Origin: Bacillota bacterium
GTDB taxonomy: Bacteria; Bacillota; Clostridia; Lachnospirales; Anaerotignaceae
Assembly: GCA_023413275.1 (NCBI GenBank)
Contig: JAEZPX010000253.1
Span: 1-11,675 of the forward strand
Length of the DNA: 11,675 nucleotides
Direction: 5' to 3'
This document shows, piece after piece, positions 6,555 through 11,675 of this stretch. Under the pieces are notes generated by a model. That model was given only the letters and a program-made list of their open reading frames with translations, had not been told where the DNA came from and ran no database searches. How positions within the stretch are numbered: position 1 is the stretch's first letter; every line of letters starts with the position of its first letter. The position numbers and the translations under genes were made by a program.

Positions 6555-7209
6555 AATTTTACTAAAAGGAAGTAACATGATTCGCCTTTTGGGGGGATTA
6601 TGGGTGGCGTTAAAAATCAGCATAATTTCAGTTGCCATTAGCATTCCCCTAGGGATATTGTTGGGCGCTGTGATGACATGGAAGAACCCTATTACAAAAA
6701 TAATTTTGAGGTTATATTTGGAATTTATTCGTATTATGCCCCAGTTGGTTCTTTTATTTCTTGTTTATTTCGGTACTACAAAAGCCTTTGGATGGGATTT
6801 ATCAGGTGAGGCTGCTGCAATTCTTGTTTTTACCCTTTGGGGAACTGCAGAAATGAGCGACTTGGTTCGAGGTGCACTGATTTCCATTCCCAAGCATCAA
6901 TATGAAAGCAGTGAAGCTTTGGGTCTTAGCAAGGCGCAAACGTATTTATATATTATCATTCCTCAGGCTGTTAGGCGATTGATTCCACTATCTATTAATC
7001 TCATTACAAGAATGATTAAAACCACCAGCTTAATATTGATGATTGGTGTGGTTGAGGTGCTAAAAGTTGCCCAGCAGATGATTGAGGCGAATCGTATGTC
7101 CAGTCCCAATGGGGCATTCGGCATTTATTTGGCAGTTTTTATTTTGTATTTTATTGCTTGCTGGCCCATTAGTATGCTGGCAAAACATTTGGAAATGAAG
7201 TGGAGGTGA
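6535..7209 (+). CDS. Polar amino acid ABC transporter permease 2
   Basis: Second membrane subunit, 224 residues, paralogous to the preceding gene. It has hydrophobic segments and the cytoplasmic coupling loop DLVRGALISIPKHQYESSEA, followed by LGLSKAQ and IIPQAVRRLIP. The start is the ATG at 6535 with AAAGGAGG about 7 nt upstream, lying inside the end of permease 1; such overlap suggests translational coupling. An in-frame TTG at 6505 lacks a ribosome site and adds non-homologous residues, so it was not used. The two permeases should form a heterodimer with the ATPase encoded 4 nt downstream. Confidence 0.93.
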   Translation: MPDLGLEILLKGSNMIRLLGGLWVALKISIISVAISIPLGILLGAVMTWKNPITKIILRLYLEFIRIMPQLVLLFLVYFGTTKAFGWDLSGEAAAILVFTLWGTAEMSDLVRGALISIPKHQYESSEALGLSKAQTYLYIIIPQAVRRLIPLSINLITRMIKTTSLILMIGVVEVLKVAQQMIEANRMSSPNGAFGIYLAVFILYFIACWPISMLAKHLEMKWR

Positions 7210-7213
7210 TTTT

Positions 7214-7999
7214 TTGGCAGAACCAATATTAACACTGGAACAGGTAACAAAAAAATTTGGTGAAAACACCGTTTTGGATGACATTAATCTGACTGTGCAT
7301 CAGGGTGAAGTTATCGTCATTGTTGGTCCTAGCGGATGTGGGAAAAGCACCCTTCTTCGATGCATCAATGCATTGGAGCCGATTCAAGGAGGTCAAATCA
7401 GCTTAGATGGTGAAAAGATTGATCAGAAGAGTAAAAGCCTAGTGGCACTTCGTCAGAAAATAGGGATGGTTTTTCAAAGTTATGAACTATTTCCCCATTT
7501 AACGGTTTTGGAGAATATTTTGTTGGCACCTACTAAGGTGCAAAATCGCAAAAAAGAAGAGGTTCGAGAAGAAGCGCTGGCTCTTTTGGGGCGTGTTGGC
7601 CTTATAGGTAAGGAAAACAGCTATCCTAGACAGCTTTCAGGGGGACAAAAACAGAGGGTTGCCATTGTGAGAGCACTCTGTATGCATCCTGAAATTCTTC
7701 TTTTTGATGAAGTGACTGCCGCTCTTGATCCGGAAATGGTCCGGGAGGTTTTAGATGTTATGCTGAACTTGGCGTCACAAGGAAGAACTATGATGATTGT
7801 GACCCATGAGATGCAATTTGCGAGAGCAGTGGCAGACCGAATTATCTTTCTGGATAGTGGAAAGGTTCTGGAGGATACTCAGCCAGAATTGTTTTTTGAA
7901 AAGCCAAAAACAGAGAGAGCAAAACAATTTTTAAATATGTTTGAATTTCATGCAGTCAAATCTCCAAAAGCAGAAGAATCTGTGAAACAGAATGCATAG
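7214..7999 (+). CDS. Polar amino acid ABC transporter ATP-binding protein
   Basis: A 261-residue ATPase with all canonical motifs: Walker A GPSGCGKST (residues 38-46), Q-loop VFQSYELFPH, signature LSGGQ (141-145), Walker B ILLFDE with Asp165/Glu166, D-loop ALDPE and switch His198. It energises amino acid import at the cytoplasmic membrane and belongs to the GlnQ/TcyN group by sequence pattern. Translation starts at a TTG (7214) preceded by GGAGGTGAT at 7202-7210; no ATG is available near the conserved N-terminus. It is followed after 46 nt by the binding lipoprotein of the same system. The C-terminal tail beyond about residue 240 is variable and has no assigned role. Confidence 0.95.
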   Translation: MAEPILTLEQVTKKFGENTVLDDINLTVHQGEVIVIVGPSGCGKSTLLRCINALEPIQGGQISLDGEKIDQKSKSLVALRQKIGMVFQSYELFPHLTVLENILLAPTKVQNRKKEEVREEALALLGRVGLIGKENSYPRQLSGGQKQRVAIVRALCMHPEILLFDEVTAALDPEMVREVLDVMLNLASQGRTMMIVTHEMQFARAVADRIIFLDSGKVLEDTQPELFFEKPKTERAKQFLNMFEFHAVKSPKAEESVKQNA

Positions 8000-8045
8000 G
8001 GAGAGTTGGACATATACAATTATAATAATGAAAAGGGGAAGATTT

Positions 8046-8930
8046 ATGAAGAATTTGAAAAGAATGGTACCATTAGCACTGGCAATGACACTGGCTTTGG
8101 CAGTTACCGCATGTGGAAAAAAGGCGGACTCTAAGGAAGCTGGAGACGAGGCAAATGCAGGCAAGGAGAAGGCGGTTGTTTACCGTACGTTAGATGAAAT
8201 TAAGGAAAGCGGTACAATCAACATTGGTGTTTTCTCAGACAAAAATCCTTTTGGATATGTAGATGAAAATGGTGATTATCAGGGGTATGACGTTTATTTT
8301 GCCAACCGTCTTGCTGAAGATTTGGGTGTGAAAATCAATTATGTATCTACAGAGGCGGCAAACCGCATTGAATATTTAGAGACAGGAAAGGTTGACGTCA
8401 TTCTTGCCAACTTTACTGTAACAAAAGAACGTGCAGAGAAGGTTGACTTTGCTCTGCCTTACATGAATGTTGCCCTTGGGGTTGTATCTCCTGAAAGCAA
8501 GGTTATCGAAAGCTTGGATAATTGGAATCCTAAGGATGAAATGATTGTTATTTCAGGCACAACAGCTGAGCCATTTTTGATTGAGAATTACCCCGATATT
8601 CCTTTGCAGAAGTATGATTCTTATGCTACAGCGAAAAACGCTATGGAAAATGGAAATGGTGTTGCATGGGCAAATGATAATACAGAAGTTATTGCTTTCG
8701 CTCTGCAAAATAAAGGCTATACTGTTGGCATTCCCTCTTTAGGCAGTCAGGATACCATTGCACCTGCTGTGTCCAAAGGAAATGAGACACTTTTGAATTG
8801 GATTAACGAAGAAATTAAGAGCTTGGGCAATGAGAAATTCTTCCATGCAAATTATGAAGCAACTTTGGTAGATACCTATGGTCTGGAGTTTGAAGATAGT
8901 TTGGTTGTTGAAGGCGGTCAGGTTCAATAA
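8046..8930 (+). CDS. Cysteine-type amino acid ABC transporter substrate-binding lipoprotein (CjaA-like)
   Basis: A 294-residue extracellular solute-binding protein of family 3. It has a cationic-hydrophobic signal peptide ending in the lipobox VTAC (lipidated Cys23) and an acidic/polar linker, then the ligand-binding domain. Stretches such as NIGVFSDKNPFGYVDENG, EAANRIEYL, VDVILANFTVTKERAEKVDF, ALGVV, IAPAVSKGN and FFHANYEATL closely resemble the Campylobacter cysteine-binding protein CjaA as I recall it, including the VVEGG C-terminus. This, together with the Cys-codon leader and neighbouring cysteine synthase, supports cysteine (or cystine) as ligand. The start is the ATG at 8046 with GGGGAA about 6 nt upstream; an ATG at 8028 would only lengthen the signal peptide. 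It is the last gene of the operon, followed by a terminator. Confidence 0.92.
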   Translation: MKNLKRMVPLALAMTLALAVTACGKKADSKEAGDEANAGKEKAVVYRTLDEIKESGTINIGVFSDKNPFGYVDENGDYQGYDVYFANRLAEDLGVKINYVSTEAANRIEYLETGKVDVILANFTVTKERAEKVDFALPYMNVALGVVSPESKVIESLDNWNPKDEMIVISGTTAEPFLIENYPDIPLQKYDSYATAKNAMENGNGVAWANDNTEVIAFALQNKGYTVGIPSLGSQDTIAPAVSKGNETLLNWINEEIKSLGNEKFFHANYEATLVDTYGLEFEDSLVVEGGQVQ

Positions 8931-8948
8931 ATTTTATAAACAATGATG

Positions 8949-8975
8949 CGGAGGTCAGTTTTGGCCTCCGTTTTT
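8949..8975 (+). terminator. Intrinsic terminator of the cysteine-type ABC operon
   Basis: CGGAGG (8949-8954) pairs with CCTCCG (8965-8970), with two inner pairs possible, followed by five T. It lies 18 nt after the binding-protein stop. Confidence 0.92.
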
Positions 8976-9124
8976 ATATGCATATTTTATTGTATAGGGT
9001 TGAAAATGAGAGATTATTCAGGGAGAAAAAAAGGTTAGATGTTGTGTTTTCGTTGGCATTTCATTTCTTCAAGAAAATTGTATTATTTTAGGAATATAAT
9101 GCGCAATTAATTTAAAAGTTTCTA
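8976..9124. other. Intergenic stretch upstream of the cysK promoter
   Basis: This AT-rich 149-nt stretch has no ORF with a ribosome site and no clear hairpin or repeat. I see nothing that can be assigned here. Confidence 0.4.
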
Positions 9125-9153
9125 TTGACAGCAAAAAATGGCTATGTTAGAAT
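9125..9153 (+). promoter_or_regulatory. Sigma-A promoter of cysteine synthase
   Basis: A perfect -35 TTGACA (9125-9130) and a -10 TAGAAT (9148-9153) are separated by 17 nt. Transcription should begin near 9160, inside the adjacent inverted repeat. Confidence 0.87.
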
Positions 9154-9156
9154 AAA

Positions 9157-9175
9157 ACCTATAAATTCGATAGGT
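9157..9175. promoter_or_regulatory. Operator-like inverted repeat ACCTAT-N7-ATAGGT
   Basis: A perfect 6-bp inverted repeat with a 7-nt spacer sits at the expected transcription start of the cysK promoter. Both arms and spacing equal those of the repeat at 5484-5504 in the ABC-operon promoter, while the spacer sequences differ, as expected for a protein-binding site. Its position downstream of the -10 box suggests repression. Confidence 0.75.
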
Positions 9176-9215
9176 ATATAGGAATAAAGAAATTACCTTA
9201 GGAAGAGGGAGACAT

Positions 9216-9251
9216 ATGCATATTACAGTATTGAAACGATGTTGTTGCTGA
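9216..9251 (+). CDS. 11-residue cysteine leader peptide ending Cys-Cys-Cys
   Basis: A mini-ORF, MHITVLKRCCC-stop, lies between the cysK promoter and cysK, with GGAAGAGGGAG just upstream of its ATG. The three Cys codons TGT TGT TGC (9240-9248) directly precede the TGA. No terminator lies between it and cysK. However, TTCAAATTT (9257-9265) can pair, with one bulge, with AAATTGAA (9283-9290), which abuts the cysK ribosome site. A ribosome paused on the Cys codons would overlap the 5' arm. Translational attenuation by cysteine supply is therefore plausible. A second mini-ORF, MRFKFE, overlaps its stop (TGATG at 9249-9253). Confidence 0.75.
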   Translation: MHITVLKRCCC

Positions 9252-9305
9252 TGAGATTCAAATTTGAGTAGGCAATCATATTAAATTGAAGGAGAAGAAG
9301 CTGAT

Positions 9306-10235
9306 ATGAGAACATTTGACAAAATTACGGATCTAATCGGAGGAACCCCTCTCTTAAAACTAAATAGCTATAGTATCCAAAAGGAACTTGACGCAACAAT
9401 CTTTGCGAAGCTGGAATATTTTAATCCTGCGGGAAGTGTGAAGGATAGAATTGCAAAGGCAATGTTAGAGGATGCTGAGGAAAAAGGTCTGCTAAAGCCC
9501 GATACAATCATAATTGAACCAACCAGTGGCAATACAGGAATTGGGCTTGCGGCCGTGGCTGCCTCAAAAGGATATAAAATTATTTTGACCATGCCGGAAA
9601 CAATGAGCATTGAACGACGCGACTTATTAAAGGCTTATGGCGCTCAACTTGTATTGACCGAGGGTGCTAAAGGCATGAAGGGTGCGATTGAGCGGGCAAA
9701 TGAGCTAGCAGAAGAAAATCCAAACAGCTTTATTCCCAGCCAGTTTACCAACGAGGCAAATCCTGCGGTGCACTTTAAAACCACCGGTCCAGAAATTTGG
9801 CTGGATACCGATGGTAAGGTAGATATTCTTGTTGCAGGTGTAGGCACCGGCGGAACAATTTCAGGTGCAGGTGCATATTTGAAAGCCCAAAACCCCAATA
9901 TAAAGGTGATTGCCGTTGAACCTGTTGGTTCTCCCATTCTTTCAAAAGGAATTGCAGGCCCTCATAAAATTCAGGGGATTGGAGCTGGCTTTGTACCTGA
10001 AATTTTAAATACGGAAATTTATGATGAAGTGTTCGCTGTGGAAAATGAAGATGCCTTTGAGACAGGAAGGCTCTTGGCACAAAAAGAAGGATTGCTTGTT
10101 GGTATTTCTTCGGGAGCAGCTGTATTTGCCGCAGCAGACATAGCAAAAAGACCCGAAAACAAAGAGAAAATTATTGTAGTGATTTTACCAGACACAGGGG
10201 AGCGTTATCTTACAACCCCTATGTTTTCCGAATAA
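9306..10235 (+). CDS. cysK: Cysteine synthase (O-acetylserine sulfhydrylase)
   Basis: A PLP-dependent beta-substitution enzyme that makes L-cysteine from O-acetylserine and sulfide in the cytoplasm. At 309 residues it has the normal length. Motifs: GGTPLLKLN near residues 12-20, PAGSVKDR with the PLP Lys46, the substrate loop TSGNTG (73-78), the phosphate-binding GTGGTISG (180-187) and SSGAA starting at Ser268. The ATG at 9306 has AAGGAGAAG about 7 nt upstream. It has its own promoter, an inverted repeat shared with the cysteine-type ABC operon, and a Cys-codon leader peptide, all pointing to regulation by cysteine. CysK versus CysM cannot be fully separated by eye, but the motifs fit CysK. 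Confidence 0.95.
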   Translation: MRTFDKITDLIGGTPLLKLNSYSIQKELDATIFAKLEYFNPAGSVKDRIAKAMLEDAEEKGLLKPDTIIIEPTSGNTGIGLAAVAASKGYKIILTMPETMSIERRDLLKAYGAQLVLTEGAKGMKGAIERANELAEENPNSFIPSQFTNEANPAVHFKTTGPEIWLDTDGKVDILVAGVGTGGTISGAGAYLKAQNPNIKVIAVEPVGSPILSKGIAGPHKIQGIGAGFVPEILNTEIYDEVFAVENEDAFETGRLLAQKEGLLVGISSGAAVFAAADIAKRPENKEKIIVVILPDTGERYLTTPMFSE

Positions 10236-10264
10236 TATGAAATTAAAAAGGAGGAGAGCGTAAG

Positions 10265-10396
10265 ATGAAATGGAATGGAACTTTGAACGAAGCAACAATA
10301 AAAAAGTCTTACGGTTTTGCCACTCTTTCTGTGTTGGATGAATCTTATTATAATGTATGCTGTTGTAAGCAGGAGGGAAATTTACCTTTGGTTTAA
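10265..10396 (+). CDS. 43-residue small ORF with Cys-Cys-Cys
   Basis: A small ORF 29 nt after cysK with a very strong ribosome site (AGGAGG at 10249-10254). It begins MKWNGTLNEATIKKSYG and ends VCCCKQEGNLPLV, with Cys codons TGC TGT TGT at 10358-10366 (residues 32-34). The NVCCC segment is shared with the leader peptide at 5558, although the codons differ. It precedes a strong terminator and then a methyltransferase-luxS pair. It could be a leader peptide controlling read-through into those genes, or a small protein expressed with cysK, for example one that binds metal. No known family is recognised. The ribosome site and the recurrent Cys motif make chance unlikely. Confidence 0.65.
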   Translation: MKWNGTLNEATIKKSYGFATLSVLDESYYNVCCCKQEGNLPLV

Positions 10397-10454
10397 AACA
10401 GTGATATTATAGATTTAAAAATAATATTTCTAGTTTCTAGTAAAAACATTGGTG

Positions 10455-10509
10455 AACTCCCCTTGTCTTTTTTAACAGTAATTATGGTAAAAGATAAGAG
10501 GAGTTTTTT
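10455..10509 (+). terminator. Strong intrinsic terminator (possible attenuator) before the methyltransferase
   Basis: A 17-bp stem, 10455-10471 with 10489-10505, has one mismatch (C10461/A10499) and one G-U pair; the T run is 10504-10509. It ends the cysK transcript, 58 nt after the small ORF. Only 22 nt separate it from the methyltransferase start and no clear promoter is visible between them. The downstream genes may therefore depend on read-through. A weaker AT-only hairpin precedes it (10404-10410 with 10421-10427). Confidence 0.88.
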
Positions 10510-10531
10510 ATTAAATTTTGAGGTGATTCTT

Positions 10532-11437
10532 ATGATAGATATGAGAGAAAGTATGACTGCCAAAATGTGCTCCTTTGCCCGTGCGTATCACTCAAACCAT
10601 GCCAGACAAAAGATATTTGATGACTATCTTGCTTACGATATGATGGGGAAGGAAGAATATGAAGAGGTCGGCATGATTTTGCAAAATACATTTGGCATTC
10701 CCAATTCCCCGTTACAAACAGATTTTTCGGGGAAACTGACCTATCCCTTGATTGACCATTATTTAACCCCGATTTTGCTTTCACGTATTGCTTACGCAGA
10801 AACTGAGCTAATGAATTTTGCCAAGAAGCATGGTAAAAGCCAATATGTTATTTGTGGGGCTGGAATGGATACCTTTGCTTTCCGCAATCCAAATACAGAT
10901 ATTCGCATTTTTGAATTGGATCATCCTGATACACAGCGTTATAAAATGGAGAAAATTCAGAAGCTTGAGTGGACTATCCCCCAAAATGTGCAGTATGTGC
11001 CGATTGATTTTTCAAAGCATGATTTAGTGGAAACCTTGAAAGACGCAGGATTTGACCCATTGGTACCCACTTATTTTGCAATTTTGGGCGTTACCTATTA
11101 TTTGACCTTGCCTGTGTTTGAGGAAACCATTGAAAAAATTGCCGCTTTATCAATCCCGGGAAATAAAATTGTGTTTGATTATCCTGATGAAACCACTTTT
11201 GGAGAAAATCCTGTGGAGCGGGTTCATCGCTTGACACAAGCCACGGAAAGCTTGGGGGAGCAAATGAAGCAGGGGCTTGCGTTTGCCGATGTTAAGGCGG
11301 CTTTAGGTCGGCATCAGTTTTCTGTAGAAGCCCACTTAAACCCTGAGAAGATTCAGGCTGTATATTTTGTAAATAGAACGGATGGACAGAAAGCGTTTGA
11401 AAATATCCACTTGATATTAGCCAATAAGGAGGAATAA
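10532..11437 (+). CDS. SAM-dependent methyltransferase, leucine carboxyl methyltransferase (LCM/PPM1)-like
   Basis: A 301-residue class I methyltransferase of the LCM-like family. It shows SFARAYHSNH near the N-terminus, a helical lid region, the SAM-binding glycine motif VICGAGMDTFAFR (residues 106-118), the acidic motif FELDHP (Glu128-Pro132) contacting the ribose of SAM, and a PIDF segment near the adenine site. The ATG at 10532 has GAGGTGATT about 6 nt upstream. The upstream open frame from 10463 runs through the terminator and was not used. It lies only 2 nt before luxS. Its reaction converts SAM to S-adenosylhomocysteine, the precursor of the LuxS substrate, so the pairing is metabolically sensible. 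The methyl acceptor is unknown; bacterial members of this family act on small molecules or protein carboxyls. Confidence 0.85.
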   Translation: MIDMRESMTAKMCSFARAYHSNHARQKIFDDYLAYDMMGKEEYEEVGMILQNTFGIPNSPLQTDFSGKLTYPLIDHYLTPILLSRIAYAETELMNFAKKHGKSQYVICGAGMDTFAFRNPNTDIRIFELDHPDTQRYKMEKIQKLEWTIPQNVQYVPIDFSKHDLVETLKDAGFDPLVPTYFAILGVTYYLTLPVFEETIEKIAALSIPGNKIVFDYPDETTFGENPVERVHRLTQATESLGEQMKQGLAFADVKAALGRHQFSVEAHLNPEKIQAVYFVNRTDGQKAFENIHLILANKEE

Positions 11438-11439
11438 GC

Positions 11440-11675
11440 ATGAAAAAAATTGCAAGCTTTCAGGTGAATCATGATGTTTTACAAGAAGGAATGTACATTT
11501 CTAGAATTGATGGTGATATTGTTACCTACGACATCCGCATGAAAAAACCAAATGGCGGCGATTATTTGGCAAACGGAGCGATACATACCTTTGAGCATTT
11601 ATTTGCTACCTTTGCCAGAAATAGCAAATTTTCTGAAAATGTTATTTATGTAGGGCCTATGGGATGCCGAACAGG
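11440..11675 (+). CDS. luxS: S-ribosylhomocysteine lyase LuxS, N-terminal part
   Basis: The first 78 codons of LuxS, cut by the window edge (full proteins are about 150-160 residues). It starts MKKIASFQVNHDVLQEGMY and carries the zinc motif HTFEH (His49, Glu52, His53), with the catalytic base Glu52 in the middle, then GPMGCRT containing the catalytic Cys76. The third zinc ligand, a C-terminal Cys, is beyond the window. LuxS splits S-ribosylhomocysteine into homocysteine and 4,5-dihydroxypentane-2,3-dione, the autoinducer-2 precursor. AAGGAGG precedes the ATG and overlaps the end of the methyltransferase gene, so the two are co-transcribed. It joins the neighbouring cysteine genes in sulfur amino acid recycling. 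Confidence 0.96.
   Translation, partial: MKKIASFQVNHDVLQEGMYISRIDGDIVTYDIRMKKPNGGDYLANGAIHTFEHLFATFARNSKFSENVIYVGPMGCRT

Noticed and set aside
9368..10146. Minus-strand ORFs opposite cysK
   Set aside because: They are low-complexity antisense shadows of a well-conserved gene.
10463..10491. Possible promoter inside the terminator (TTGTCT then TATGGT or GGTAAA)
   Set aside because: The TTGTCT box is paired with a TATGGT only 14 nt away or a poor GGTAAA at 17 nt; no acceptable -10 box at normal spacing.
10463..10531. 23-codon N-terminal extension of the methyltransferase
   Set aside because: It runs through the terminator hairpin; the ATG at 10532 has a proper ribosome site and fits the family.

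Overview
The window looks like a low-to-medium GC Firmicute of the class Clostridia. The grounds are strong AGGAGG-type ribosome sites, consensus sigma-A promoters, U-tailed intrinsic terminators, TTG and CTG starts, and the gene content (LuxS, GatYZ-like proteins, polar amino acid ABC cassette). No lower taxon can be read from the sequence. All genes are on the + strand. No mobile element, tRNA, rRNA or CRISPR array was seen.

Region 1 (1-5340) is the distal part of a sugar uptake and catabolism operon whose promoter lies outside the window. It runs: tail of a ribose-type (CUT2) ABC ATPase, its permease, a ROK-family sugar kinase, a class II ketose-bisphosphate aldolase of the GatY/KbaY type, a phosphofructokinase-family kinase with altered substrate and effector residues, and a GatZ/KbaZ-family protein. 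It closes with an intrinsic terminator. Together these could import a hexose, phosphorylate it at C6, possibly epimerise it, phosphorylate it at C1 and split it into trioses. The actual sugar cannot be determined.

Region 2 (about 5460-8975) is a cysteine/cystine-type polar amino acid ABC operon: two permeases, ATPase and a CjaA-like lipoprotein. A near-perfect promoter overlaps an inverted repeat. Its 5' leader encodes a 37-residue peptide with three consecutive Cys codons, followed by a terminator hairpin 160 nt before the first permease. This is the architecture of a cysteine-responsive transcription attenuator.

Region 3 (about 9125-10510) is cysteine synthase. It has its own consensus promoter, a copy of the same inverted repeat (ACCTAT-N7-ATAGGT), and an 11-codon leader peptide ending Cys-Cys-Cys-stop. 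A third small ORF, again with Cys-Cys-Cys, follows cysK and lies before a strong terminator.

Region 4 (10532-end) starts with a leucine-carboxyl-methyltransferase-like SAM methyltransferase directly followed by luxS, which is cut by the window edge.

Regions 2-4 therefore form a sulfur amino acid block: cysteine import, cysteine synthesis, SAM use and S-ribosylhomocysteine recycling. Its most notable feature is the threefold recurrence of small ORFs with Cys-Cys-Cys next to transport and biosynthesis genes, combined with a shared operator at two promoters. I infer a dual-layer cysteine control system, with a repressor or activator at the operator and ribosome stalling at Cys codons.
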